A stretch of 64,000 nucleotides of DNA from Streptomyces cyaneus (GTDB lineage Bacteria > Actinomycetota > Actinomycetes > Streptomycetales > Streptomycetaceae): the NCBI RefSeq assembly GCF_004028635.1, contig NZ_RQJW01000004.1:248001-312000 (forward strand). Reading direction: 5' to 3'. Shown here piece after piece: positions 27,901 to 36,212 of the stretch. Numbering within the stretch: the stretch's first letter is position 1; each line of letters starts with the position of its first letter. A program made the translations under genes and the position numbers. The notes beneath the pieces are model-generated. The model ran no database searches. It was given only the letters and a program-made list of their open reading frames with translations, and had not been told where the DNA came from.

Positions 27901-28343
27901 GTGTCGACATTTTCGGTATCTCTGTCCAGTCCAGCCGATGTCACGACTACAAACCGATATGGAGAAAATCTCCGCGCCTCACCCCTGTATTTTGGCGGCC
28001 GAGGCGGCCCTGAATACTCTTGAACAGCCTCGCGCAACTTGGCGCCGGTGAGTTCCTCAAACCGCTTTACTTGATAAAGTACCCTTGCCGATGGGGTCTC
28101 TCGCTCGACGATATCTAGGCCGTACTGCTTCTGGCCTCGTCGGCCATAAAACTGAACCCCGATATTGTTCCGGCGACTGACGATTTCTGCGATAAGCCTT
28201 TCGAAGACTTCAGGATCGAGGTCAGCGAGTGGCAATAGGGCTGGATTTTGGACAGGAACCGGAAGTTCCCCGGCCTGGGTGCGCCGGAGAACATCCGGCA
28301 AAGTCAGCTCAACGACATCGGTTCCAACCTCAACGTTCGCCAC
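24972..28343 (-). CDS. Mrr-like PD-(D/E)XK nuclease fused to TPR/HEAT solenoid
   Basis: 1123 residues. Residues about 38-120 form a restriction-endonuclease fold: VFERLIAEIVSRR (Glu helix), YGLDIV (Asp) and VLYQVKRFE (the QxK arm). A VVVTSAGLDRDTENV region follows. The rest is helical: TPR-like units in the middle and HEAT-like units at the C-terminus, ending in repeated AEVRAAVASR-type helices. Two 60-base lines counted by hand gave 48% and 57% GC, well below the roughly 70% around it, so recent transfer is likely. No NTPase motif was seen. It is probably a DNA-cleaving defence protein with a sensing solenoid. The GTG start lacks a clear ribosome site. Confidence 0.75.
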   Translation of the reverse strand: MANVEVGTDVVELTLPDVLRRTQAGELPVPVQNPALLPLADLDPEVFERLIAEIVSRRNNIGVQFYGRRGQKQYGLDIVERETPSARVLYQVKRFEELTGAKLREAVQEYSGPPRPPKYRGEARRFSPYRFVVVTSAGLDRDTENVDTLEELQTSYAGDLEIDAWGAETLSRMLRDMPHLVYAVFGPQWAKTYCGYKPSPSDLAAPKSLGLVEDPIAVLQLDALEADATQAEPIDPLKASQLFGRVAEGLLQGNFPGHATEMRRRQAQAAQAGGDHESAFRVLFDLALQRVLSGSTSTVRSLLSNLESLAPHRSDVERAELSALTCVAFWYGEGSNLDDGVSALRTLTAARAPRTGLLSCLLLEQAVVDGLYDFVPARSVVATTDEQTATRLVELREMASAATSTDVEIRARLRCAVADASLTAAASPDEVDAAYRRAVDDALAGRFLHVRGLVASRAAYAFATHGDFERADSYWRQAAIASSEESYYGDALGAMWSSRLLEWDKGRFELPGLQHIANSLPNRQRLLAASYDPELEAMQAARGNRLPDAFESTRRHLWEHRLAGHLQGEILALKLFGEVLEASEHPADALECYIRAGEASQARKVAQKIPDTVDVSMWVGSPLRRRRAAAVQVIGAQSSTIPDNNVPEVIERLLEVAEGVWQAPAFQVRPERDALDGIARFGMRIPETAVDRVLTMAEPALKNSTRISDVIANLLVQTYWAVESRRQDVAKAIGRMLQLPQPHPELWNLVEGIPKEAREPLLPVVTTLAEEGQQSAIEVLAGWGVATQPVQLAARRACAALLRRRVGVPRSMTAMGTQQSTTVNLLLVLLTAENLTHFPPEELTSKKARPAGGVLAVHQTLSSSDSPPPTDTEKNSENETLDNATLIAAGPPANLAAAVASHMTAIAEDSQQGAAFRAETVRALRYLVPKVPKATARDLALRLIEVHRAPHYTQTDKLEIDSNHSLSRFKLNMGGDQLPVLALVASSEMFAASCQGNSKMTPEEQSFAQEAMASALPLLREGDRRVQRLGASTVVAIASSIREFAEYAIGLVFHNDEIVRARGAAHGPVTPEMIAKLAEDPSAEVRAAVASRGNELSSVVRDKLATDTHLRVRRTLERSTSTS

Positions 28344-28454
28344 GGGATAAGAATACGACCGAACTGTCTCGCTGCCGAGCAGTTCGTAGTGCTTCCTTGT
28401 AGCGCCTTACAACCGGCTCGTAGCTCGAAGGCGGCGGATCATCGTGAGTGCTGG

Positions 28455-28994
28455 TCAGTCGACGCCGCGGATCATGACGTTGAGGACTGGCGAGGCCGGT
28501 GACGGCTGGCTCTGGCCGATGTCCTCGTACCCCCACGACTTATAGAGAGCGTGGACTTTTCCATCGCCGGCGGCCGGGTTGACCATGAGCGTGACATACG
28601 GCTCGTCGCGGGTGGCGAGGAGGGCGTCATGGATGCGGCGGGCGGTGCCAGTCTTCCGCCAGGTTGGCCGGACGCCGATCTCCTTCAGGGCCACCGCCGG
28701 GCGCTCGGTGTACTTCTCGGCGGGCGCCGGGCTGGTGCGCTGCCAGTAGCGGTCGCCGTGCTCGATGGTGTTGCCGTAGGCGTAGCCGACCGGATGCCCG
28801 TCCGCGTACGCGAGGACGGCCGTGAACCCCGGCTCGGCGCCGTGCCGGTCCAGGCGTTCGCCGAACGCGGTGACCGCGTAGTTCGGCAGGTGGAGGAGTG
28901 GGGCGCGTACGTCGGCGTACACGTCGAGGAGGTCGCCGCGGGCTGAGTCGAGGGTGATGAAGGTGCGCAGTTCGAGGGCGGGCGCCGTGGTCAT
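28455..28994 (-). CDS. GNAT-family N-acetyltransferase
   Basis: A 179-residue protein beginning MTTAPALELRTFI. The GNAT core is visible: FTAVLAYADGHPVGYAYGN, EIGVRPTWRKTGTARRIHDALL (acetyl-CoA pyrophosphate loop, RxxGxA form) and HALYKSWGYEDIG. The start overlaps the stop of the XRE-TPR regulator gene (ATGA), so they form one operon. This pair sits immediately upstream of and divergent from the FxLD lanthipeptide genes, so a self-protection or modification role is possible but unproven. Confidence 0.85.
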   Translation of the reverse strand: MTTAPALELRTFITLDSARGDLLDVYADVRAPLLHLPNYAVTAFGERLDRHGAEPGFTAVLAYADGHPVGYAYGNTIEHGDRYWQRTSPAPAEKYTERPAVALKEIGVRPTWRKTGTARRIHDALLATRDEPYVTLMVNPAAGDGKVHALYKSWGYEDIGQSQPSPASPVLNVMIRGVD

Positions 28995-30274
28995 GCGGCC
29001 ATCCTCCAGGTGGCGGTGTGCTCGGTCCAGGTCTGCACGGTGGAGCTGCCGGGCGCGGTGGCGCGCAGTGCGGCCCCGAACTCCTGCAGCATGCGCGTGA
29101 CCCGGGCGTGCTGGGTCGCGGCTTCGGCGGGGACCTTCATCGCGGTGGCCGTGGCTGCGTCGGGGGCGCCCTGGGCGAGCTGGGCGTGGGCGAGCCGGGT
29201 TGTGGTGATGGCCCGGGAACGGATCATGTGGGGCCGGAGGGCGGACAGGCAGCGGTGGGCGTGGTACTCGGCGGTCGAGTAGTCGCCGAGCGCCAAGTGC
29301 GCGGAGAGCGCCAGGGAGTCCAGCTCGGCCTGATCGTAGAAGGCGAGCATCCACACCGGCCGGTAGTCGGTGGGGTCGGCGCGCAGCATGGCGTCCTGCG
29401 CCTGCTCGAAGGCCCGGCGGGTGCCGGTGCGGTCCTGTGCCGTGCCGTGGATGGCGCCCTGGCGGGCCAGACCGAGGGAGGCGAACAGGGGGTCTCGGCG
29501 GGTGAGGTGCAGGTTGCGGGCGACGTCGTTGGCGGCGAACGCGTCGGCGGGGCGGCCCATGTGGCGGTACATGGTGCCAGCGTGGCTCCAGATGCGGAAC
29601 TTGATCGCCTGGTCGCCGGACATCTCGGCGAGGGCCTGGGCCTCGCGCATGTGCGCCATGGCGATGTCGTAGCGCCGGCCGTCGATGGCGGCCCACATCG
29701 CGGAGGAGCGGAAGGCGGCTGCGGAGGCGTAGAGGTTGCTGCGTACGCGCTGGGTGGCGCTGCCGGCGTTCTGGAGGTTGAGTGCCTCGTCGGCGAGGGC
29801 GGCGGCCCGCTGCTCGATGCCGAGTTGTCCGCCGTGGCGGTGATCGCTGGCGATGATCTCGGCGAAGCGCTTGTTGAGGCGATTGACGTCGCTCATGCCG
29901 ATACGGCGCGGCGATGCGGTGCCGGGTGCGGCTGCTGCGGCGGCAGCCGCAGCGATGCTGCCGACGAGAGTACGGCGCTTCATGTCAGGGTCCTCCTGCT
30001 GCAGTGGGGCCGGGGTGGACGAAGGCCGGCCCCGGGGCACGAACCCTAAAGCGACGGCGGGTAATCCGGTGACGTCCTCAAGTGCCCTGCGGGCAGCTGA
30101 CTTTGGCCACGTGACCCGGCCCGCTTTCCATGCCCTCACCGATGAGCCGTCGAGCCCTCCAGGGCGCCCGGTCAACCGTTCAATGGCCCTGTTCACGGCC
30201 TCGGCGAGGCTGTTGGAGCTGTAGCCGTGTTCGGTCATCCACGCCTCAAGAACGGTGTTGCGGGTGGTGTCCAT
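28991..30274 (-). CDS. XRE-type regulator with TPR-like C-terminal domain
   Basis: A 427-residue protein. Residues about 1-75 resemble a helix-turn-helix (TEHGYSSNSLAEAVNRAIER, SSVRAWKAGRVTWPKSAARR). An Ala-run with basic flanks (MKRRTLVGSIAAAAAAAA) resembles a signal-type or hydrophobic linker. The remaining 300 residues are TPR-like helices (HMREAQALAEMSGD, YRHMGRPADAFAA). Regulators of this build commonly accompany FxLD lanthipeptide and other RiPP loci in Streptomyces, where the TPR domain may sense a peptide. It is coupled to the GNAT gene and divergent from 30516. Confidence 0.8.
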   Translation of the reverse strand: MDTTRNTVLEAWMTEHGYSSNSLAEAVNRAIERLTGRPGGLDGSSVRAWKAGRVTWPKSAARRALEDVTGLPAVALGFVPRGRPSSTPAPLQQEDPDMKRRTLVGSIAAAAAAAAAPGTASPRRIGMSDVNRLNKRFAEIIASDHRHGGQLGIEQRAAALADEALNLQNAGSATQRVRSNLYASAAAFRSSAMWAAIDGRRYDIAMAHMREAQALAEMSGDQAIKFRIWSHAGTMYRHMGRPADAFAANDVARNLHLTRRDPLFASLGLARQGAIHGTAQDRTGTRRAFEQAQDAMLRADPTDYRPVWMLAFYDQAELDSLALSAHLALGDYSTAEYHAHRCLSALRPHMIRSRAITTTRLAHAQLAQGAPDAATATAMKVPAEAATQHARVTRMLQEFGAALRATAPGSSTVQTWTEHTATWRMAA

Positions 30275-30515
30275 GCGGGCACGGTAGCCCGCGCGATCCT
30301 CACCCGCCAGGTAAAGGAGAGGTCAAAACGCCCTAGGTTGGTCCGTCGACTGAGCACCTGAACGTCCTAACCCTCCTGCTGTGAAAGGGAGTTGTCTGGG
30401 TGCTGGTCGCCCGCCGCGCCCCACCGTGCGGGCGGCTGTTGACGGCCCGGCTCGCCCCTGAGGTTCCCCCGCGGGGGCGGGCCGGGCGCCGAGACGACAC
30501 GAAGGCTCCACCCCA

Positions 30516-30962
30516 ATGACGAGTCTGAGAACACCAGTTGCGGCCCTCTCTGTCGGCCACCCGACGTACAGCCAGACCTTCCCGTGCAAGCCGTCCACGG
30601 CCGAGATCGGCCGCGGCCTCGTCCGAGACGTCCTCGGTGTGTGGCACCTCGACGGTCTCGCCCACCGAGCCGCGCTGATCGTCACAGAGCTGATCGCGAA
30701 CGCCTGCCGGCACACCCCATGTTCCGAGATCCGCCTCACGGTTGCGCGACCGGATGCGACACGACTGCGTGTCGGGGTCGTGGACCGGGAACCAGCGCGT
30801 CTGCCCATGCTCAGCCAGGCGGCTGACGACGACGAGTCGGGCCGCGGACTGCTCCTCGTCGATGCGGTCGCCGACCGCTGGGGCTATGACCTGCACGGCT
30901 CGGGCAGACGCCCCTGGGGCAAAGAGGTCTGGGCGGAACTCCGCACCGGGGGCGGCGAGTGA
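30516..30962 (+). CDS. RsbW-like ATP-binding protein (HATPase_c_2)
   Basis: A 148-residue protein with the GHKL fold of anti-sigma-factor kinases: VTELIANACRHTP (N box), LRVGVVDREPARLP (G1), and DDESGRGLLLVDAVADRWGYD (G2). Such stand-alone ATPases are abundant in Streptomyces and are the usual first gene of FxLD lanthipeptide clusters. They may bind an anti-sigma antagonist or simply regulate; the partner is not visible. It overlaps the next small gene by four bases (GTGA). Confidence 0.85.
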   Translation: MTSLRTPVAALSVGHPTYSQTFPCKPSTAEIGRGLVRDVLGVWHLDGLAHRAALIVTELIANACRHTPCSEIRLTVARPDATRLRVGVVDREPARLPMLSQAADDDESGRGLLLVDAVADRWGYDLHGSGRRPWGKEVWAELRTGGGE

Positions 30963-31171
30963 GCATCCCGGCCACGGCACCCTCGCCCCTTCCGGATCTC
31001 GCTCGACTCCGGCCCCGCCAGCAGATGGCCATCGACTGCGCCCTCTGCGCCTGGCCGCTGGGAGCGAGCGGTCGACGGCTGGGCGAGATACGCCACCGGG
31101 GCCGGCCGTTCCAGCTCTGGGCCTGCGCTCCCAACTGCCAGGCCGCCAGATCGACCATCCCGACCAGCTGA
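30959..31171 (+). CDS. Small zinc-ribbon-like protein
   Basis: A 70-residue protein from GTG, coupled to the RsbW-like gene. A CALC pair and a later CAPNC pair frame a short beta-type stretch (RRLGEIRHRGRPFQLWA), so a single zinc ribbon is likely. The N-terminus is Pro-rich. Its role in the lanthipeptide locus is unknown. Confidence 0.6.
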   Translation: MSIPATAPSPLPDLARLRPRQQMAIDCALCAWPLGASGRRLGEIRHRGRPFQLWACAPNCQAARSTIPTS

Positions 31172-31189
31172 GAAAGGGGACGTCCTTCC

Positions 31190-31378
31190 ATGGAGTGGCC
31201 GTGGATCACCGGTGATTGCTGGCTCGGCTGCGGGCGTACCGGAGTCCTGGTGATCTGGCTCGGCCCGGTGCAGTGGGACGGGCAGCACGCACCCTTCTAC
31301 GCGTGCGAGCCCTGCCTCGATCGTCTCAAGGCCCAGGCACTCGCCTACTTCATGGAGCGGCGGCCGGCATCCGCTTGA
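31190..31378 (+). CDS. Second small four-cysteine protein
   Basis: A 62-residue protein with cysteines in GDCWLGCG and ACEPCL, again a probable zinc ribbon, and an amphipathic C-terminal helix (LKAQALAYFMERR). A GAAAGGGGA ribosome site precedes the ATG. Two tandem zinc-ribbon proteins upstream of the precursor could be regulatory or chaperone-like. From 31379 to 31568 no gene is seen. Confidence 0.6.
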   Translation: MEWPWITGDCWLGCGRTGVLVIWLGPVQWDGQHAPFYACEPCLDRLKAQALAYFMERRPASA

Positions 31379-31568
31379 TCGGACTCACGGCACACGACTT
31401 CCCGGCGTGAGGCAGGCAGCCCGCGAGGACTTTCCCACGCGGAGCACGTCCCTTCGTGCCGGGCGGCCAGGAGCCGTCCGGGGAGCAGCCGTCTGGCGAC
31501 GCTCTCGTGGCGGCATCTGGTGGGCGCTCCAGCCCAGTAACACCACAACGATTGTGAGGAGTTGCAGC

Positions 31569-31748
31569 ATGACGCGCAGCACCGATGTTCCCGGCCGCAC
31601 CGAAGTACGCCCGCAGATCCCGGGGGCGTCGGACGGCTTCGACCTGGACGTCTCCCTCGTCGAGATCGCCGACCCGGCGGGCTTGGTCAACCTGACCGAC
31701 GACAACTGCGGGTCCACCTGCGGCGCCTGCACCACCAACGTCGCCTGA
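31569..31748 (+). CDS. FxLD-family lanthipeptide precursor
   Basis: A 59-residue precursor. The leader contains FDLDVSLVE, the FxLD motif recognised by LanB-type enzymes. The probable core (LTDDNCGSTCGACTTNVA) has three Cys plus Ser and Thr residues that can form up to three lanthionine or methyllanthionine rings, and Asp residues that the neighbouring methyltransferase could convert. GAGGAG stands seven bases before the ATG, which decides this start over a longer in-frame ORF. The leader cleavage site is not obvious and no dedicated protease is seen. Confidence 0.92.
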   Translation: MTRSTDVPGRTEVRPQIPGASDGFDLDVSLVEIADPAGLVNLTDDNCGSTCGACTTNVA

Positions 31749-31836
31749 CCTGGACCCCCGGTCACCTCGGCCTGGTGCCGCCGCGTCTCCGCGCGGCGGC
31801 ACCAGCCCCCGGCCCCCTCACCTACGGAGGTACTTG

Positions 31837-34800
31837 GTGGTTGCTTCGCCTGCAGCGTTCCGTACCGGTTCCGCTGCTCTCGTGCGCGCCGTGGCCCGGC
31901 CCTCGCTGCCGATTCCTCCATGCCCTGACCTGGATGACCGCTCGCCCAGTGGTTCGTCTGCCCGCGTGGCGTGGTTACGCGCGGTCTGGGCGAACAAGGA
32001 CGTCACCGAGGCACTCCAGCACTCCAGCCCGGTCCTGGCCGCGCAAGTAGGGGCCCTGTGCACAGCCGAGGATCCCGCCCTCCGGGATGTGCAGCGCGCC
32101 GCGCTGTCCGTGGCCCGCTACCTGCTCCGGGCGCAGCACCGGGCCACACCCTTCGGCCTGTTCGCCGGCGTGGCCACCGCCGAGTTCGGCCCACAGGCCC
32201 GGGCCGACTGGAGCGAGGAGCACGTGGCCGTCGGCCGCGCAGGGGCAGAGTGGCTGGCGGCCCTGGTCGCACGGCTGGAGTCATGCCCGGACCTCCTCGA
32301 ACGGCTACCCGTTGTCGTCAACAACACCGTGACGTACCGGGGAGACCGGCTCGTCGTGCCGTTCCAGCCCGACGTCCAGGACGACCGGACTCGCGCGGTC
32401 GAGGCGTCTCTGGCCCTGACCGAACCGGTGCGCGCCGTCCTTGCCGCGGGCCGACTACCGATCCGGTTCGGCACCCTCGTGGAAAAGCTCCAGGCGGAGT
32501 TCCCCCAGGCCGGTCCCGAGAAGGCGCGTCAACTGCTGGCGGAGCTGATCCGGCGGCGGGTACTGATCACGGGCCTGCACGCTCCGAGCACCGAGACCGA
32601 CGCCCTCGGGTATCTGGTGGGCCAACTCGACGCGATCGGCGCCGGAATCCTCGCCCCGGTCGCCGAGACCGTACGCGAACTCCGCGCGGTCCGGGCGGGT
32701 CTGGAGGAGTGCGCCACGCACGGCGGCCGGGACAGCGTCGCGGCGCGGATGCGAGACCTCGTCCCTGGCCTGCGTCACCACCCCGTCGCGCTCGACCTCC
32801 GTCTGGACGCGCAGATCGTTCTGCCGGAAGCGGTCGCCCGAGAGATCGAGCGCGCCGCTCTCACCCTGACCCGCTTGAGCATCCGCCCGTACGGGGCCGC
32901 CGCCTGGAACGAGTACCACCAGCGGTTCTACGAGCGGTACGGCATCGGCACGATGGTGCCGCTCGCGGACGTCGTCGCGGACAGCGGCACCGGCTATCCC
33001 GACGGCTACCCAGGCGCTTCGGCCAGCGCACGCAGGCCCCGCGTCTCCGCTCGGGATGACGCCCTCGTACGGCTGGCTCAGACCGCCGCGCTCGACGGCC
33101 GCGACGAAGTGATCCTCACGGACGAACAGATTGAAGCCCTGGACGTGGGTCCCGACAAGCCTCGGTTGCCGCCGCACTTGGAGATCGGGGTGCGGGTGCA
33201 CGCGGCCAGCCTGGAGGAGTTGCAGCGCGGGCAGTTCCGGTTGGAGGTCGTCAGCGTGTCCCGTGGCGCCGGCGTCTCCACAGGCCGATTCCTCAGCGTG
33301 CTGGCCCCCGCCGACCGGGATGCCCTGGTCACAGAGCTTGCCGACCTCCCAGCCGCAGACGGCAACACCATGCCCGCGCAGCTCTCTTTCCCACCCCTCC
33401 TCCCCGAGAGCGCCCACGTCACCCGCTCCCCACAGGTGCTACCCACCCTGATCAGCCTTCAGGAGCACCGCGCCCCGCAGGACACCGTCCTCACCCCGGA
33501 GGATTTGGCTGTGGGGTGCGACGGCCGCCGCATGTACCTCGCCGTCCCCGAGCGAGGCCACCGCGTCGAGGCCATCGGAATGCACGCGCTGAACCTCCAC
33601 ACCCACACCCCACCACTGGTGCGGTTCCTCACCGAACTGTCCCGCGCCCAGTGCGCGCAGGTCACCGTCTTCGACTGGGGCGCCGCAACGGCGATGCCCT
33701 TCCTTCCACGTCTGCGGTACGGCCGGACCGTGCTGGCCCCGGCACGCTGGCGGCTGGAAGCGTCCGAACTGCCCGGCCATGCCCGTCCTCGGGCTGAGTG
33801 GGACGTTGCGCTCAGCGACTGGCGTGCCCGGCGGAGGCTGCCGCGCCACGTCCATCTCGTAGAGAACGACCGGCGCCTCTTCCTCGACCTCGACGAGGGC
33901 GGCCACCGTGCGCTCCTGCGCAGACACCTCGACCGTACGCGCCTGGCCGTACTCGTCGAGGCCCCGGAACCAGAGGCGTACGGCTGGTGCGGCGGGCGAG
34001 CCCACGAGGTCGTGGTGCCCCTCAAAGCAACCAGGCCGTCGACATGGCCGCCACTGCCAGCCCCCAGCCGGGCCCGTGCCCTGTCTGCGGACCAGATGCA
34101 GACGCCTGCCTCTTCCTCGGTTCTTCTGGCCGCCCTGTACGGCGATCCCCGCCGCCAAGACGTCTTGCTCTCCCGGCACTTGCCCGGCCTCCTCGAACAG
34201 CTCGGCAACCCGCCGTGGTGGTTCATCCGCTTCCGAGACCCGGACCAACACCTCCGCGTACGCATCGCCCTCCCCGACCCGGAAGCCTTTGCCGGCACGG
34301 CCCGAACGGTGAGTGCCTGGGCCGACGAGCTACGAAGCATCGGCCTGCTGTCCGATCTGCGCTATCCCACCTCCTACCGGGAGATGGGCCGCTGGGGCTC
34401 CGGCGCCGCATGGGAGGCGGCTGAGGAGGTCTTCCGGGCGGACTCGCGCGCCGTCCTGGCCCAGCTCACTCAGCCTCAGCGCCCTGGACCGCGCACGCTG
34501 GTGGTGGCGCACACCGTCGCTATCGCCTCCGCGTTCCTCGGCGGCACCGCAGCAGGGATGCGGTGGCTGATCGACCACATCCCTCCGAAAGCCCCCGCTC
34601 CCGTTCCACGCCCGCAGTTCATCGACGCCGTACGGCTCGCCGACCCGTCCGACGACTGGGCGGCGCTGCGCCATGTCCCGCGCGGAGACGCCATCGTGTC
34701 GGGATGGGCTGACCGGGATACGGCGCTCGCCAGGTACCGGCCGCACCTGCCCGGCCCGGACACCCAAGGCATCTTCGTCGACGACGTCCTGACCTCCCTG

Positions 34801-34920
34801 CTGCACGTCCACTTCGTGCGCCACGTCGCAGTGAACTTCCCGGAGGAAGAGGTGTGCCTCTACCTGGCGCGCGCCGCCGCCCTGGCCTGGACCGCCCGCA
34901 CCCGTGGGAGGACCTCGTGA
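31837..34920 (+). CDS. Full-length class I lanthipeptide dehydratase (LanB)
   Basis: 1027 residues from GTG 31837, six bases after GGAGG. The large N-terminal domain resembles Lant_dehydr_N, which glutamylates Ser/Thr of the precursor from glutamyl-tRNA (HRATPFGLFAGVATAEFG, LSIRPYGAAAWNEYHQRFYERYG). The C-terminal 280 residues match the SpaB_C/thiopeptide-type elimination domain (PPWWFIRFRDPDQHLRVRI, GRWGSGAAWEAAEEVF). Together they make dehydroalanine and dehydrobutyrine. It overlaps lanC by four bases. Confidence 0.93.
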   Translation: MVASPAAFRTGSAALVRAVARPSLPIPPCPDLDDRSPSGSSARVAWLRAVWANKDVTEALQHSSPVLAAQVGALCTAEDPALRDVQRAALSVARYLLRAQHRATPFGLFAGVATAEFGPQARADWSEEHVAVGRAGAEWLAALVARLESCPDLLERLPVVVNNTVTYRGDRLVVPFQPDVQDDRTRAVEASLALTEPVRAVLAAGRLPIRFGTLVEKLQAEFPQAGPEKARQLLAELIRRRVLITGLHAPSTETDALGYLVGQLDAIGAGILAPVAETVRELRAVRAGLEECATHGGRDSVAARMRDLVPGLRHHPVALDLRLDAQIVLPEAVAREIERAALTLTRLSIRPYGAAAWNEYHQRFYERYGIGTMVPLADVVADSGTGYPDGYPGASASARRPRVSARDDALVRLAQTAALDGRDEVILTDEQIEALDVGPDKPRLPPHLEIGVRVHAASLEELQRGQFRLEVVSVSRGAGVSTGRFLSVLAPADRDALVTELADLPAADGNTMPAQLSFPPLLPESAHVTRSPQVLPTLISLQEHRAPQDTVLTPEDLAVGCDGRRMYLAVPERGHRVEAIGMHALNLHTHTPPLVRFLTELSRAQCAQVTVFDWGAATAMPFLPRLRYGRTVLAPARWRLEASELPGHARPRAEWDVALSDWRARRRLPRHVHLVENDRRLFLDLDEGGHRALLRRHLDRTRLAVLVEAPEPEAYGWCGGRAHEVVVPLKATRPSTWPPLPAPSRARALSADQMQTPASSSVLLAALYGDPRRQDVLLSRHLPGLLEQLGNPPWWFIRFRDPDQHLRVRIALPDPEAFAGTARTVSAWADELRSIGLLSDLRYPTSYREMGRWGSGAAWEAAEEVFRADSRAVLAQLTQPQRPGPRTLVVAHTVAIASAFLGGTAAGMRWLIDHIPPKAPAPVPRPQFIDAVRLADPSDDWAALRHVPRGDAIVSGWADRDTALARYRPHLPGPDTQGIFVDDVLTSLLHVHFVRHVAVNFPEEEVCLYLARAAALAWTARTRGRTS

Positions 34921-36191
34921 CCGCTCACCCCACGCTCGGCCTGGTCCACGCCATCGCCACCCGGCTCGCCGACCCCGACACCGTGCCCCTCGGCTCCAGA
35001 CTGCTGTCCTCGGACCGGCAGCATCTTGCTTACGGCCCGCCCGGAATCGCGCTCCTGCACATCGAGCTGGCCGCCAACGGCCGAGGCCCGTGGCACCGCG
35101 CCCACGACTGGCTCACCGCCGCCTCCCGGCAACCGCTCACCAGCGGCCCGGACAGCCACCCGTTCTACGGAGTGCCTGCCTTCGCCCATGCCCTGAGCTG
35201 TGCCGCCGACCACCTTCCTGGCTCCTACCAGCGCGCCCTCGACGCGATGGACGGACAGATCGCAGTCGACGTCGGACGCCGTCTCGACGCCGCACACCGC
35301 CGCATCGACGCCGGACGCCTGCCGCAGCTCGTCGAGTTCGACGCCATCCGGGGCCTCACCGGATACGGCGCCTACCTACTGCGCCAAGACCCCGGCAGCT
35401 CCACGATGCGCGCCGTTCTCGACTACTGCGTGCGCCTCACCGAACCGATCACCCACCACGGCGAGACCATGCCGGGTTGGTGGACGGAGACCGGGCCCTC
35501 GGGCAGCCCCGACGACCGATTCCCTGGAGGGCACGCCAACACCGGTATGGCACACGGCATCGGCGGCGTGCTCGCGCTCCTGGCCCTCGCCGCTCGGAAC
35601 GGCTTCCTCACCGACGGGCACCACGCAGCACTGCGCACCATCCTGGCCTGGCTGGACCGCTGGAAAGAGAGGGCCGACGGCGGACGGGCCTGGCCGTACT
35701 GGGTCACTCAGGGCGAACTGCGCCGGGGGCGTCTCGGCTCGTCAGGCCCCAGGCGGCCGTCCTGGTGCTACGGCACCGCCGGCCTTGCCCGCGCCCAGCA
35801 ACTTGCCGCCCTCGCCCTCGGCGACACCGACCGCCAGAGCGACGCGGAGAAAGCGCTCGTGGCCGCCCTCACCGATCCCGAGCAGCTGAAGGCCACGACG
35901 GACAACGGCCTCTGCCACGGGTTCTCCGGCCTCGCCCACGCAGCCGCGCGTACGGCCGACGACGCCCACCCCTCGACCGCAGAGAAACTCCGCGCCGCGA
36001 TTCCGGCCCTCCTGGCTGCGGTCACCCCTCCGGGCACCGACCCCCAACTCATGGCCACGGCGCTCATCCAGGACGAGAAAGGCGGCCCCGGTCTACTCGA
36101 CGGCGCCGCCGGCATAGCCCTGGCCCTCCTCGCGCCCAGCATCACCGCACCACCCCGGTCCGCCTGGGACGCATGCCTCCTCATCGCTTGA
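34917..36191 (+). CDS. LanC-type lanthionine cyclase
   Basis: 424 residues from GTG 34917, which overlaps the LanB stop (GTGA). Zinc-site motifs of LanC enzymes are present: GMAHGIGGVLALLA (His), PSWCYGTAGLAR (Cys) and NGLCHGFSGLAHAA (Cys-His). Zinc activates the precursor cysteine thiol for Michael addition to dehydro-residues, closing (methyl)lanthionine rings. The double alpha-barrel repeat spacing fits the family. Confidence 0.92.
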   Translation: MTAHPTLGLVHAIATRLADPDTVPLGSRLLSSDRQHLAYGPPGIALLHIELAANGRGPWHRAHDWLTAASRQPLTSGPDSHPFYGVPAFAHALSCAADHLPGSYQRALDAMDGQIAVDVGRRLDAAHRRIDAGRLPQLVEFDAIRGLTGYGAYLLRQDPGSSTMRAVLDYCVRLTEPITHHGETMPGWWTETGPSGSPDDRFPGGHANTGMAHGIGGVLALLALAARNGFLTDGHHAALRTILAWLDRWKERADGGRAWPYWVTQGELRRGRLGSSGPRRPSWCYGTAGLARAQQLAALALGDTDRQSDAEKALVAALTDPEQLKATTDNGLCHGFSGLAHAAARTADDAHPSTAEKLRAAIPALLAAVTPPGTDPQLMATALIQDEKGGPGLLDGAAGIALALLAPSITAPPRSAWDACLLIA

Positions 36192-36212
36192 TCCACCAAC
36201 CGAAGGACATCC

